Positions 26,313 to 34,462 of a stretch of 64,000 bases of DNA are shown in pieces; position 1 is the stretch's first letter; every line of letters begins with the position of its first letter. The notes under the pieces are model-generated. The model was not told where the DNA came from. It searched no databases and was given only the letters and a program-made list of their open reading frames with translations. The translations under genes were made by a program, and so were the position numbers. The DNA is from Flavisolibacter longurius (GTDB lineage Bacteria; Bacteroidota; Bacteroidia; Chitinophagales; Chitinophagaceae), in the NCBI GenBank assembly GCA_013327885.1, contig JABUMY010000008.1:1-64000 (forward strand), read 5' to 3'.

Positions 26313-26720
26313 ATGCTGAACGTAGAACACATTGGGATTGCCGTGAAGTCGCTCTCAAAATCGGTACCCTTGTTTGAAAAATTACTGAACACAGAATGCT
26401 ACAAAACCGAGACGGTTGAAAGCGAAGCGGTGAACACAGCATTTTTCCAAAAAGGCGAAACAAAAATTGAGCTGTTAGAATCCACAACGGCCGAAGGCGT
26501 CATCAACAAATTCATCGACAGAAAAGGTGAAGGCATTCACCATATCGCCTTTGCGGTGACTGATATTTACGCAGAAATGCAACGATTAAAAGCAGAAGGA
26601 TTTATCCTGTTGAATGAGCAACCCAAAAAAGGCGCCGACAACAAACTGGTTTGCTTTCTTCATCCCAAAAGCACCAACAGCGTTTTGGTTGAACTTTGCC
26701 AGGAAGACAGGGGGGAGTGA
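26313..26720 (+). CDS. mce: Methylmalonyl-CoA epimerase
   Basis: This 135-residue protein of the vicinal-oxygen-chelate fold interconverts (2S)- and (2R)-methylmalonyl-CoA. Motifs: VEHIGIAV with metal ligand H6, KIELLES, GIHHIAFAV with H76/H77, and LVELCQ with E127. Length and layout match the family. In Bacteroidota it works with methylmalonyl-CoA mutase in propionate formation or odd-chain degradation; the mutase is not in the window. The sequence TTCTTTTG just before the ATG is one base off the -7 consensus. Confidence 0.93.
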   Translation: MLNVEHIGIAVKSLSKSVPLFEKLLNTECYKTETVESEAVNTAFFQKGETKIELLESTTAEGVINKFIDRKGEGIHHIAFAVTDIYAEMQRLKAEGFILLNEQPKKGADNKLVCFLHPKSTNSVLVELCQEDRGE

Positions 26721-26741
26721 TATTGGGATATTGGGATATTG
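26719..26741 (+). repeat. Post-stop TATTGGGA tandem word after mce
   Basis: The 8-base unit TATTGGGA is repeated about 2.6 times directly after the mce stop. The 14-mer GATATTGGGATATT is also found at 31904-31917 after the DUF983 gene. Confidence 0.7.
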
Positions 26742-27371
26742 TTTGAACGCTTTTTTCCATTGGCATTATTGACATTGACGTGGCAACTTTTCTTACGAGG
26801 CCATATTTTGCTTTAATTTGAATGGCCTTGGAGATTATTCTACTTCGCAGCAAAACGGTTCATCAAAAAGCAAAGGACTGTTCAGGAATAAATCCTGCCA
26901 ATCCATCTAAAATCCAATAAGTCACGGTCAAAAAGTAACCCCCGGTAGAAACCAGGGGTCCATCCTCAACGCCTAAAAAATGCGGTGCTTGTTCTGCAAG
27001 GCAGAACAAAAAGAATTTATCAATAAATGAGTTGGGAAAAATAGTTGGGTAAATAGCAAGCAATCGGCAGCGAAACAAAAGGATTGTTTTTCATGTTTGG
27101 ATATGGATTTGGTTAGCTGTCCTGCAAGGCTTTGGTGTGCCTGCGAACGGGGACAAACATAGCTTCCGAATTTTTTCTTTGCAAGTGTTTGCTTTTCTTT
27201 TTTTTAAAAAATTTTCAGAAGAGATTCTACATGGACTGCCGCATTCGAAAGCATCCAGCCCAACAAAGCGAAGACATTAACACAATGGCATCTTAGCCAA
27301 TTGCCGGGACAGCAAAAGGTTTCATCTTATCTTCCGGCAACTTTACAGGCACAGGGTTGTTTGGTATCAAC
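26742..27371. other. Long intergenic region without a supported gene
   Basis: About 630 bases lie between mce and crtY. I see a short hairpin GTTCTGC-AAG-GCAGAAC near 26993-27009 without a T tract, a CCCC...GGGG pairing near 26940-26960, and an A/T-rich stretch near 27175-27215. Frames of 71 and 83 codons on the minus strand have no recognisable family. It may hold a decayed gene, an RNA or regulatory sequence for crtY; nothing more can be supported. Confidence 0.4.
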
Positions 27372-28511
27372 ATGCAGCAAACGCACTACGATTATATTAT
27401 TGCCGGAACGGGTCTTGCAGGGCTGAGCCTTGCCATGCACATGGTGCAGCAAAAAGCTTTGCAGGACAAACGTATCCTGCTGGTGGATGAAGTACGCAAA
27501 CAGGCCAACGACCGCACCTGGTGCTTTTGGGAAAAAGAGAATGGCTTTTTTGAGCCCGTTGTTTGCAAGCGTTGGGAAAAGCTTTGGTTTCACAGTGCAA
27601 GCTTTTCAAAAAAACTTTCCATTGCGCCTTACCGTTATAAAATGATCCGCGGGATCGACTTCTACAGGCATTGCCTGGAAACGCTGGAAAAAAGCGCCAA
27701 TGTTACCTTTCTGCAGGCAAAAGTGGAGAACGTTTTTTCCGGTGATACAACCGGCATTGTTGCCGGTGGAAAAGAATACAAGGCGCACTTTGTTTTCAAC
27801 AGCATTCCGCCACAAAAGCCTGTGCTGGAGAAAAAACATGTCTGGCTGCTGCAGCATTTCAAGGGCTGGACGATTGAAACTCCCGAACCGGTTTTCAAAC
27901 CGGAAGAAGCAACGCTGATGGACTTCCGGGTTTCGCAAAAACGAGGCACTACGTTTTGTTATGTGCTGCCGGTTTCGCCAACAAAAGCACTGGTGGAATA
28001 CACCCTGTTTACACCAACGCTGTTGCAACCCGAAGAATACGACGAAGAATTAAAGAACTATATCAGCAATTACCTGGCGCTGGAAAACTACACGGTGACC
28101 GAATCGGAATTTGGCATTATCCCCATGACCAATTACCGCTTTTCAAAAGGCGAGAAGAACATCATCAATATTGGCACTGCCGGCGGGCAAACAAAAGGCT
28201 CCAGCGGTTACACATTTTATTTTATCCAGCAACACAGCCGGAATATTGTTGCGCAACTGCTAAGCGGCAAACATCCAAGGGTTGCTTCATCGCCCATGCG
28301 TTTTCATTTTTACGACAGCGTGCTGCTGGAAGTGCTACGCGAAAACCGCCTGGAAGGCGCTACCATTTTTACACAGTTGTTTAAAAAGAACAAGCCACAG
28401 CCGGTGCTTTCTTTTTTGAACAATGCCTCGTCGCTGCCTGCAGAACTGGGCATTATTTCTTCCTTGCCGACACTACCGTTTTTAAGGGCGGCCATCCGGC
28501 AGGTATTTTAA
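27372..28511 (+). CDS. crtY: Lycopene beta-cyclase (CrtY family)
   Basis: The protein has 379 residues from the ATG at 27372; a TTG at 27357 would add five. It has an N-terminal dinucleotide fold (DYIIAGTGLAGLS), the conserved NDRTWCFWE, a YKMIRGIDFY segment, FNSIPP, and the cyclase motif GTAGGQTKGSSGYTF near 275. It converts lycopene to beta-carotene using reduced flavin, at the membrane. Other carotenoid genes (crtB, crtI, crtZ) are absent here, so it is separate from the rest of the pathway. A yellow-orange pigment is likely in the organism. Confidence 0.9.
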   Translation: MQQTHYDYIIAGTGLAGLSLAMHMVQQKALQDKRILLVDEVRKQANDRTWCFWEKENGFFEPVVCKRWEKLWFHSASFSKKLSIAPYRYKMIRGIDFYRHCLETLEKSANVTFLQAKVENVFSGDTTGIVAGGKEYKAHFVFNSIPPQKPVLEKKHVWLLQHFKGWTIETPEPVFKPEEATLMDFRVSQKRGTTFCYVLPVSPTKALVEYTLFTPTLLQPEEYDEELKNYISNYLALENYTVTESEFGIIPMTNYRFSKGEKNIINIGTAGGQTKGSSGYTFYFIQQHSRNIVAQLLSGKHPRVASSPMRFHFYDSVLLEVLRENRLEGATIFTQLFKKNKPQPVLSFLNNASSLPAELGIISSLPTLPFLRAAIRQVF

Positions 28512-28547
28512 CCAGAAAACGACATTTTTCTGCAACAGTACACACGC

Positions 28548-28844
28548 TTAAGCAAACTGGTTGACCACCTGTACCAGTTGTTGTGCCGGCACTACACCGG
28601 ATTGCCGCCATTTTACCTGCCCGTTTTTAAATAAGATCAGCGTGGGCACTCCCTGGATGCTGAACTGCTGGGCAACAGCAGGGTTTTTATCGACGTCAAT
28701 TTTCAGCACTGTTACGGATTCTCCCAGCGCATCCTTTGCCTGTTTCAGAATGGGCGCCATTGTTTTGCATGGACCGCACCATTCCGCAAAAAAATCAACC
28801 AGCACCGGCTTACCGGAATTAATGATTTCACCAAAATTTGCCAT
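28548..28844 (-). CDS. trxA: Thioredoxin
   Basis: This 98-residue cytosolic thioredoxin (start MANFGEII at 28844; the frame runs on upstream without homology) has the active site WCGPC at 22-26, the buried aspartate in LVDFFAEW, and the cis-proline loop GVPTLILF. It is slightly short at the N-terminus compared with E. coli TrxA. It reduces protein disulfides. It is divergent from the AI-2E-type permease gene, with 73 bases between. Confidence 0.93.
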   Translation of the reverse strand: MANFGEIINSGKPVLVDFFAEWCGPCKTMAPILKQAKDALGESVTVLKIDVDKNPAVAQQFSIQGVPTLILFKNGQVKWRQSGVVPAQQLVQVVNQFA

Positions 28845-28917
28845 TGCTTTTTCCTTTTTTCTCAACACACAATATACCAAATAGAGCCGGTGGTACGGAA
28901 ATTTAAGAATTGGTTGC

Positions 28918-30006
28918 ATGAACACGCCCCTGCTGGACAAATCCATTAAAGTTCTCCTGCTCGTTTTACTGGTGTTTGTGTTGCTTTTTTACGGAAAGCC
29001 TTTTTTGGTGCCCATTCTAATTGCAGCGTTGCTGGCCATGCTGGTATTGCCGCTTTGTGCCCGGCTCGAAAAAAAGATGAACAAAGGGCTGGCCACTTTG
29101 TTGTCGGTGCTGCTGTTACTGGTAGCTGTTTCCATCATTGTGGCCGTGTTCTACTGGCAGGTTTCCGACCTTTCGGACAAGGTGCCGCAGATCAAGCAAA
29201 ACATCACCGAAAAAATTGACCAGCTAAAAAAATTCATTACCAACACACTGGGTATACCCGAGCAGCAGCAACAGCAAATGATCAAGGAGCAGCAGTCCTC
29301 CACCGGTGGTGCCTCTTCCCTGCTATCAGGAGCCTTTTCATCGTTTGGCAGCTTTCTTACCAATTTTATCGTGGTGATGGTGTATATCTTTCTCTTTCTG
29401 CTTTTCCGTGCACAGTTTCAAAAATTCATTCTCCAGCTTTCGCCAAAAAATGAGCAGCAAAACGCAAAAGAGATCATGCACGATGTGCGGATGGTGGCAC
29501 AAAAATACCTGACAGGTCTTGCCATCATGATCGGATGTCTCTGGGTCATGTACAGCATTGGATTTTCCATTGCCGGCGTGGACAATGCTATCTTTTTTGC
29601 CATTCTTTGCGGGTTGCTTGAAATTGTTCCCTTTATCGGCAACCTGATGGGTGTGTCGTTTACTCTTTTGATGTCGCTGGCGCAAGGTGCCGACTCGTCG
29701 CTGCTGATTGGCATTCTGGTGACCTATGGCATTGTACAATTTTTGCAAACTTATTTACTGGAACCCCTGGTGGTAGGCCGGGAGATCAGCATCAACCCGG
29801 TGTTTACCATTGTTGGTCTTGTTGGCGGGGAATTGCTTTGGGGCATTCCGGGAATGATACTGGCCCTGCCACTCCTGGGCATGATAAAAATCGTATGCGA
29901 TCATATTGAACCGCTAAAACCTTTTGGCCAGCTTATTGGCGACAACAAAAAAGGCAAGTCCAACCTTATTGAAAAGATCGGCAAGCTGGTGAAGAAGAAA
30001 AACTGA
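28918..30006 (+). CDS. AI-2E family transporter (PerM/UPF0118)
   Basis: This 362-residue protein has about eight transmembrane helices and the family pattern: two N-terminal helices, a hydrophilic region at about 80-140 containing a QQQQQ stretch, then the conserved helices with [13 protein letters not shown] and [16 protein letters not shown], ending in a Lys-rich tail. Members export autoinducer-2 (TqsA) or act as ion antiporters; the substrate here is unknown. Repeat words follow the stop codon directly. Confidence 0.9.
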   Translation: MNTPLLDKSIKVLLLVLLVFVLLFYGKPFLVPILIAALLAMLVLPLCARLEKKMNKGLATLLSVLLLLVAVSIIVAVFYWQVSDLSDKVPQIKQNITEKIDQLKKFITNTLGIPEQQQQQMIKEQQSSTGGASSLLSGAFSSFGSFLTNFIVVMVYIFLFLLFRAQFQKFILQLSPKNEQQNAKEIMHDVRMVAQKYLTGLAIMIGCLWVMYSIGFSIAGVDNAIFFAILCGLLEIVPFIGNLMGVSFTLLMSLAQGADSSLLIGILVTYGIVQFLQTYLLEPLVVGREISINPVFTIVGLVGGELLWGIPGMILALPLLGMIKIVCDHIEPLKPFGQLIGDNKKGKSNLIEKIGKLVKKKN

Positions 30007-30014
30007 TGGTGGGC

Positions 30015-30048
30015 GGTGAATGGTGAATGGTCAGTGGTGAGTGGTGAG
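30015..30048 (+). repeat. Post-stop GGTGAAT/GGTGAGT word array
   Basis: Starting nine bases after the permease stop is a run of heptamer variants GGTGAAT, GGTCAGT and GGTGAGT. The same word type (TGGTGAATGGTGA) occurs at 38065-38077 directly after another stop codon. Confidence 0.7.
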
Positions 30049-30142
30049 TTTTGAAGCAACTATTTTTTCTTTGAGACGACTTATTTATACGTGTGTATGG
30101 CGTAACCAAATTGTAGTTTACCATAATACCTTCCTCCCTTCC

Positions 30143-30150
30143 TACTTTTG
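30143..30150 (+). promoter_or_regulatory. Candidate -7 box at the murF start
   Basis: TACTTTTG fits TAnnTTTG exactly and ends four bases before the murF ATG (30155). If it is used, the transcript would have almost no leader. No -33 match is seen. Confidence 0.4.
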
Positions 30151-30154
30151 CGCC

Positions 30155-31435
30155 ATGAAAATGGAAGAACTGTATGCTATTTACCAACAGCATCCGTCGG
30201 TGCAGACCGATACCCGCAAGCTGCAAAAAGGCGACCTTTATTTTGCGCTGAAAGGACCCAACTTCAACGGCAATGCGTTTGCCGAACAGGCGCTGCAAAA
30301 AGGGGCTGCCTATGCCATTGTTGATGAAGAAGCGTTCAACACTTCGGACCGTACCATACTGGTGGCAGATGTGCTGGAAACTTTACAGGGTCTTGCTCTC
30401 CATCACCGCCGGCAATTCAACATCCCTTTTCTTGCCATCACCGGCAGCAACGGTAAAACCACTACCAAGGAATTGATCCATGCGGTTCTTTCTACCACCT
30501 TTAAAACCTACACAACCGAAGGCAACCTGAATAACCACATTGGCGTTCCGCTGACGCTCTTAAAGATCAAAAACGATGCGCAGATGGCGGTGATCGAGAT
30601 GGGTGCCAACCACCAGAAAGAAATACAGTCGTATTGCGAAATTGCTTTGCCGACGCATGGCCTTATCACCAACTGCGGCAAAGCTCACCTGGAAGGATTT
30701 GGCGGCGAAGAAGGCGTACGCAAAGGCAAAGGCGAATTGTTTGATTATTTGCGTAGTCACAACGGAACGGCTTTTATTATGGCAGATTATGATTACCTGC
30801 ACGAAATGAGCACCGGCATAAATGAGGTGGTACGTTACGGAACAACAGCAGGCGACACCGTGGGAACAACAACGCAAAGCGACCCATTTCTGGAAGTTCA
30901 TTTTACAAAAGGACTCAACGATACCATTGCAACACAGTTGGTGGGAAGCTACAACCTGCCCAATGTACTGGCTGCCGTTGCCGTGGGTAAATTCTTTGGT
31001 GTGGAAGAGGAAAAGATCAAAGCTGCCATTGAGCAGTACACGCCATCTAACAGCCGGTCGCAGTTGCTACAAAAAGGGAAGAACAAGATTATCCTGGATG
31101 CCTATAATGCAAATCCCAGCAGCATGAAAGCAGCCATAGAAAACTTTGCCAAAACAGAAGGCGAAAACAAACTGCTGGTGCTTGGCGCCATGGCCGAACT
31201 GGGAGAAGGCAGCGTACAGGAGCACCAGGCCATTATTGAAGAAATTGCCCGTCACAACTGGCAGCATGTATTGCTGGTAGGCGGCGATTTTTTGAAAACG
31301 GCCCACTCCTACCATTCATTCGCTACGCCGGAACGTGCCGGTGAATGGCTGCAGGCGGCGGGCATAAGCGATGCTTACCTCCTGGTAAAAGGATCGCGAA
31401 GCATGCAAATGGAAAAAGTGCTGAACTACATCTGA
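30155..31435 (+). CDS. murF: UDP-N-acetylmuramoyl-tripeptide--D-alanyl-D-alanine ligase
   Basis: The protein has 426 residues from the ATG at 30155; 38 codons upstream are open but pass through repeat words and lack homology. Motifs of a canonical MurF: SVQTDTRKLQKGDLYFALKG, P-loop GSNGKTTTK at 97-105, EMGANHQKEI, TNCGKAHLEGF, and DAYNANPSSM, with the C-terminal domain NKLLVLGAMAELG. It adds D-Ala-D-Ala to the peptidoglycan precursor in the cytosol. A second Mur ligase unit is fused to alanine racemase at 18512-20947. The stop overlaps the next start by one base (TGATG). Confidence 0.93.
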   Translation: MKMEELYAIYQQHPSVQTDTRKLQKGDLYFALKGPNFNGNAFAEQALQKGAAYAIVDEEAFNTSDRTILVADVLETLQGLALHHRRQFNIPFLAITGSNGKTTTKELIHAVLSTTFKTYTTEGNLNNHIGVPLTLLKIKNDAQMAVIEMGANHQKEIQSYCEIALPTHGLITNCGKAHLEGFGGEEGVRKGKGELFDYLRSHNGTAFIMADYDYLHEMSTGINEVVRYGTTAGDTVGTTTQSDPFLEVHFTKGLNDTIATQLVGSYNLPNVLAAVAVGKFFGVEEEKIKAAIEQYTPSNSRSQLLQKGKNKIILDAYNANPSSMKAAIENFAKTEGENKLLVLGAMAELGEGSVQEHQAIIEEIARHNWQHVLLVGGDFLKTAHSYHSFATPERAGEWLQAAGISDAYLLVKGSRSMQMEKVLNYI

Positions 31436-31893
31436 TGCCGGACACGGTAAAACCTCATAGAACCTACCTGGCCGCCACCCTTGGCTGCTGGTGCCCGCGG
31501 TGCCGCGAAGGAAAACTTTTCCGGTACGGCATGAGCCTGCGCCTGAAAAAGAACATGGAAATGTACGACCGCTGCCCTGTGTGCGGACAGCCAACAGACA
31601 TTGAGGTGGGCTTTTATTACGGCACGGGCTATGTGAGCTACCTGCTGGGAATTTTTTTCACGCTTGCCAGCTTGTTGCTTTGGTTTTTGACCATTGGATT
31701 TTCGTTTAAGGATAACCGTTTCCTTACCTGGATCATAGTCAACTCCGTTGCGCTTTTCCTCATCCAGCCCTGGCTGATGCGGTTTTCCCGCAGCCTCTGG
31801 CTTTCTTTTTTTGTGTCTTATGAACCCGAATGGGAAAACCTTCCGCCACCCGAACCGGAACGGACCAACGAGGATCAGAAGAATAATTGGTGA
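31435..31893 (+). CDS. DUF983 family membrane protein with zinc-ribbon cysteines
   Basis: The protein has 152 residues from the ATG at 31435, which overlaps the murF stop by one base. Two CxxC pairs near the N-terminus (CWCPRC and CPVC) could bind zinc. Two hydrophobic helices follow (LLGIFFTLASLLLWFL and LTWIIVNSVALFLIQPW), then an acidic Pro-rich tail. DUF983 members are often found with respiratory genes, but the function is unknown. Coupling to murF suggests co-expression only. Confidence 0.85.
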   Translation: MPDTVKPHRTYLAATLGCWCPRCREGKLFRYGMSLRLKKNMEMYDRCPVCGQPTDIEVGFYYGTGYVSYLLGIFFTLASLLLWFLTIGFSFKDNRFLTWIIVNSVALFLIQPWLMRFSRSLWLSFFVSYEPEWENLPPPEPERTNEDQKNNW

Positions 31894-31903
31894 GCGGGAG
31901 TTG

Positions 31904-31917
31904 GATATTGGGATATT
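31904..31917 (+). repeat. GATATTGGGATATT word after the DUF983 gene
   Basis: This 14-mer lies ten bases after the DUF983 stop and is identical to 26719-26732 at the mce stop. Confidence 0.65.
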
Positions 31918-31920
31918 TTT

Positions 31921-31957
31921 CAAGACCTCACTGGTTTTAAAAACCTGTGAGGTCTTG
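31921..31957. repeat. Near-perfect palindrome with CAAGACCTCAC / GTGAGGTCTTG arms
   Basis: Arms 31921-31931 and 31947-31957 pair exactly, and an inner GGTTTT / AAAACC pair (31933-31938, 31940-31945) extends the hairpin. No T tract follows, so it is not a standard terminator. I recall palindromes of this sequence type in intergenic regions of other Bacteroidota, which would make it a REP-like repeat. Confidence 0.65.
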
Positions 31958-31976
31958 AAGAGAGGAAAACTCAAAT

Positions 31977-32007
31977 AAAAAAAGCAGCACGGTGTGCTGC
32001 TTTTTTT
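31977..32007. terminator. Bidirectional terminator between DUF983 and DUF1080 genes
   Basis: The stem A7-GCAGCAC / GTGCTGC-T7 has a GGT loop and is symmetrical, so it can work for the plus-strand murF operon and the minus-strand DUF1080 gene. Confidence 0.88.
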
Positions 32008-32029
32008 ATTTTTCGATTGTTGCTTCGAT

Positions 32030-32755
32030 CTACAACTTTTTGATCATGATATTGCGGAACCAAACATCATCGCCGTGGTCCTGCAGGCCGATCCTTCCTT
32101 TTTTCAACGTGCCAAATGCAGCCATGTTCTTGAACTTACTGCCGGCGATCATTGCCCGCCAGTTGTCATCCCACATGGTGGTTTCTAACGTTTTTTGGCC
32201 ATTAAGATAAAACTCCAGCTTGCCGCCTTTTGACACGATCTCCGCCAGGTTCCATTCGCCTACCGGCTTTGTATTCTGCTTCGATTCAATAAGATCATAC
32301 AGGTCGCCGGAGCGGTGCTTGTGTATTTTTGCATCGGCGTGGCCGTCATTGTCAAGAATCTGCATTTCAGGGCCTGTGTGCCACATGGCTCCGTACTGCG
32401 GATCTTCTTTGGAGTAAAAGATCACACCGCTATTGCCTTTCGGTGAAAGCTTCCATTCCAGCTTCAAATGAAAATCTTCAAACTCCTGGTCGGTAACTAT
32501 ATCGCCACCGGTTGCCGATTGCGGTGCTTTTTTAGCGGCAGCATCTAAGTGAAGAGTACCATCTACTACTTTCCAGGCACTGCCAATTCCGGTTTTGTTA
32601 TAGGTATGCCAGCCATTGGTGGTTTTGCCATCAAAAAGGGATATCCAGCCATCAGCGGCGGCGTTGTTGTTTTCGCTTGATTGCATGGTTGATCTATTTT
32701 GCGTTGAGCAGGACAGCAAAAAAGCTGCTGCCAAGTATACAGGAAGTTTCCGCAT
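32030..32755 (-). CDS. DUF1080 (3-keto-disaccharide hydrolase family) lipoprotein
   Basis: This 241-residue protein has lipobox LLSC (C16). The body is one DUF1080 concanavalin-like domain: WISLFDGKTTNGWHTY, DQEFEDFHLKLEWKL, GNSGVIFYSKE, GPEMQILDNDGH, SGDLYDLI, GEWNLAEIV. The family includes enzymes that cleave 3-keto-glycosides after C3 oxidation, acting in the periplasm or at the surface. Its start overlaps the cytochrome c stop (TAATG), tying it to the electron carrier expected for a C3-oxidising dehydrogenase. Confidence 0.9.
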   Translation of the reverse strand: MRKLPVYLAAAFLLSCSTQNRSTMQSSENNNAAADGWISLFDGKTTNGWHTYNKTGIGSAWKVVDGTLHLDAAAKKAPQSATGGDIVTDQEFEDFHLKLEWKLSPKGNSGVIFYSKEDPQYGAMWHTGPEMQILDNDGHADAKIHKHRSGDLYDLIESKQNTKPVGEWNLAEIVSKGGKLEFYLNGQKTLETTMWDDNWRAMIAGSKFKNMAAFGTLKKGRIGLQDHGDDVWFRNIMIKKL

Positions 32756-33153
32756 TATTGTTGTTTTAAGAGTAGAATGTATTTTACCATCGCCACAGCA
32801 TCGTCATGCGAAAGGTTGGGGTGCGGCGTCATCGGAACCTGTCCCCAAACACCAGCGCCGCCATTGATAATTTTGCCGGCAAGCGAATCTTCTATCCCAG
32901 CCTGGCCCGCATAACGGTCGGCTACTTCCTGGTAAGAAGGTCCGATTACTTTTTCCGATACTTTATGACAGGTAAGGCAATCGCTCTGTCCAATCAGGGC
33001 AAGGCCTTTTTTGTAATCGGGATGCTGGGATACATCTGCTGTTGCTTCTTTTGTAGCGGTTCCGCTGTCGGTAGTGGTGGCGGCCTTGTCGTCATTACTG
33101 CCACAGCCAATTACAAAGGCTGCAAAACCCAGGGCAAGAATTGTCTTTTTCAT
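32755..33153 (-). CDS. Class I-type cytochrome c lipoprotein
   Basis: This 132-residue protein has lipobox VIGC (C17), a low-complexity Thr/Ala/Asp linker, and a single heme site CLTCH (59-63). A later methionine in VPMTPHPNLS is the probable sixth heme ligand. It should be a periplasmic, membrane-anchored electron carrier. Its place between the DUF1080 hydrolase and a TIM-barrel isomerase suggests it takes electrons from the GMC/subunit-3 dehydrogenase encoded at 38-42 kb on the other strand; that pairing is inferred. Confidence 0.9.
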   Translation of the reverse strand: MKKTILALGFAAFVIGCGSNDDKAATTTDSGTATKEATADVSQHPDYKKGLALIGQSDCLTCHKVSEKVIGPSYQEVADRYAGQAGIEDSLAGKIINGGAGVWGQVPMTPHPNLSHDDAVAMVKYILLLKQQ

Positions 33154-33172
33154 ATGCTTACTGCTTTAGTGT

Positions 33173-34228
33173 TTACGAAATTCCTAAGATTTTTTTATTA
33201 AATGCTTCATCGGCGGCAACACTGGCAAAATCATCAAATGTTTTTTCAGTTGCCTGGATGATGTGACGCTGAATAAACGGTGCGCCTTCTTTTGCGCCTT
33301 GCTCCGGCGACTTGATGGCACATTCCCATTCCATCACTGCCCAGCTATCGTAGCCGTATTGCGTTAGCTTGCTGAAGATACCTTTAAAATCAACTTGTCC
33401 GTCACCGGGAGAACGAAAACGTCCGGCACGGTCAACCCATCCCTGGTAACCACCGTAAACACCTTGTTTGCCGGTAGGATTGAATTCGGCATCCTTTACA
33501 TGAAATGCTTTGATGCGTTCGTGGTAAAAATCAATGTAGGCCAGGTAATCAAGCCCCTGCAGCACAAAATGCGAAGGATCGTACAGGAGACAGGCACGGG
33601 GATGATTGTTGGCGGCTTTTAAAAACATTTCGTAGCTGACGCCATCGTGCAGGTCTTCGCCGGGATGCACTTCATAACATACATCCACACCGCATTCGTC
33701 AAACACATTCAGGATGGGCGTCCAGCGACGGGCCAGTTCCTGAAAACCGGTTTCCACCAACCCGGCCGGCCGTTGCGGCCAGGGATAAACAGTTGGCCAT
33801 AACAGCGCCCCGCTGAAGGTAGCATGCGCCGACAGCCCCAGGTTTTGCGACGCTTTGGCCGCCCACTTTAGTTGCTGTATCGCCCATTCGGTTCGTGCAG
33901 CCGCATTGCCATGTACTTCTTTCGGTGCAAAGGAATCAAACAACTCGTTGTAAGCCGGGTGCACGGCCACCAGTTGTCCCTGCAGGTGTGTAGAGAGTTC
34001 TGTTATTTCCAACCCAATCTCTGCCAGCATTCCTTTCAGTTCGTCTGCATAGGTTTTGCTTTCGGCCGCTTTTTGCAGGTCAATGGTGCGACTGTCCCAG
34101 GTGGGTATCTGCACGCCTTTATAACCCAGGTCTTTTGCCCACTGGCAAATGGCCCGCATGTCGTTGAACGGTGCCTGGTCACCCAGGAATTGCGCTAAAA
34201 AAATGCCAGGTCCTTTTATTGTTTTCAT
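33173..34228 (-). CDS. Sugar phosphate isomerase/epimerase family TIM-barrel protein
   Basis: This 351-residue protein of the AP-endonuclease-2-like TIM barrel family has no signal peptide. Metal-ligand-type residues are seen in CYEVHPGEDLHDG, LYDPSHFVLQGLDY, AFHVKDAEF and AVMEWECA. The family includes xylose isomerase-like epimerases and keto-sugar enzymes. It is 19 bases upstream of the cytochrome c gene in an operon with DUF1080, so a role in processing 3-keto sugars in the cytosol is likely but not proven. Confidence 0.88.
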   Translation of the reverse strand: MKTIKGPGIFLAQFLGDQAPFNDMRAICQWAKDLGYKGVQIPTWDSRTIDLQKAAESKTYADELKGMLAEIGLEITELSTHLQGQLVAVHPAYNELFDSFAPKEVHGNAAARTEWAIQQLKWAAKASQNLGLSAHATFSGALLWPTVYPWPQRPAGLVETGFQELARRWTPILNVFDECGVDVCYEVHPGEDLHDGVSYEMFLKAANNHPRACLLYDPSHFVLQGLDYLAYIDFYHERIKAFHVKDAEFNPTGKQGVYGGYQGWVDRAGRFRSPGDGQVDFKGIFSKLTQYGYDSWAVMEWECAIKSPEQGAKEGAPFIQRHIIQATEKTFDDFASVAADEAFNKKILGIS

Positions 34229-34256
34229 GCTAAGTCAATATACAGGTTAAGTGAAA

Positions 34257-34289
34257 TGCGAATAGGCCTATATGCAAATATGCGGATAA
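34257..34289 (+). repeat. Left arm of 33-base inverted repeat flanking the Gfo-isomerase gap
   Basis: TGCGAATAGGC...TGCGGATAA matches the reverse complement of 34428-34460 at 27 of 33 positions. Confidence 0.75.
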
Positions 34290-34328
34290 AGTTTTTGTTT
34301 GCCCAGCAGGATTACCGAACGATGCAGT

Positions 34329-34342
34329 GTGCGACGCAACAG
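34329..34342. repeat. Copy 2 of the GTGCGACGCAACAG intergenic motif
   Basis: Identical to 18337-18350. It lies between the arms of the 33-base inverted repeat, with an A7 run about 30 bases downstream. Confidence 0.55.
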
Positions 34343-34427
34343 GTGCCTACTTCTTATTCTATTGCTGGTAACAAAAAAATGCAGCCATGAAAGAACCGTC
34401 ACGTATCACTATTACCGGCTGAAGCAA

Positions 34428-34460
34428 TTATCCGCACATCGGCATATTCGCTTATTCGCA
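34428..34460 (-). repeat. Right arm of 33-base inverted repeat, directly after the Gfo/Idh/MocA stop
   Basis: Read on the minus strand, TGCGAATAAGC...TGCGGATAA begins two bases after the stop codon of the 34463-35617 gene. It pairs with 34257-34289 across 138 bases. Confidence 0.75.
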
Positions 34461-34462
34461 CA

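Noticed and set aside
26215-26487. A 91-residue N-terminal extension of iscS.
   Set aside because: It overlaps the divergent mce gene and has no cysteine desulfurase similarity; the ATG at 26214 starts the family domain exactly.
26863-27078. A 71-codon minus-strand frame in the mce-crtY gap, with a Gly/Trp-containing hydrophobic end.
   Set aside because: No family, no convincing start region and no neighbours in an operon; considered a possible gene remnant but not reported as a gene.
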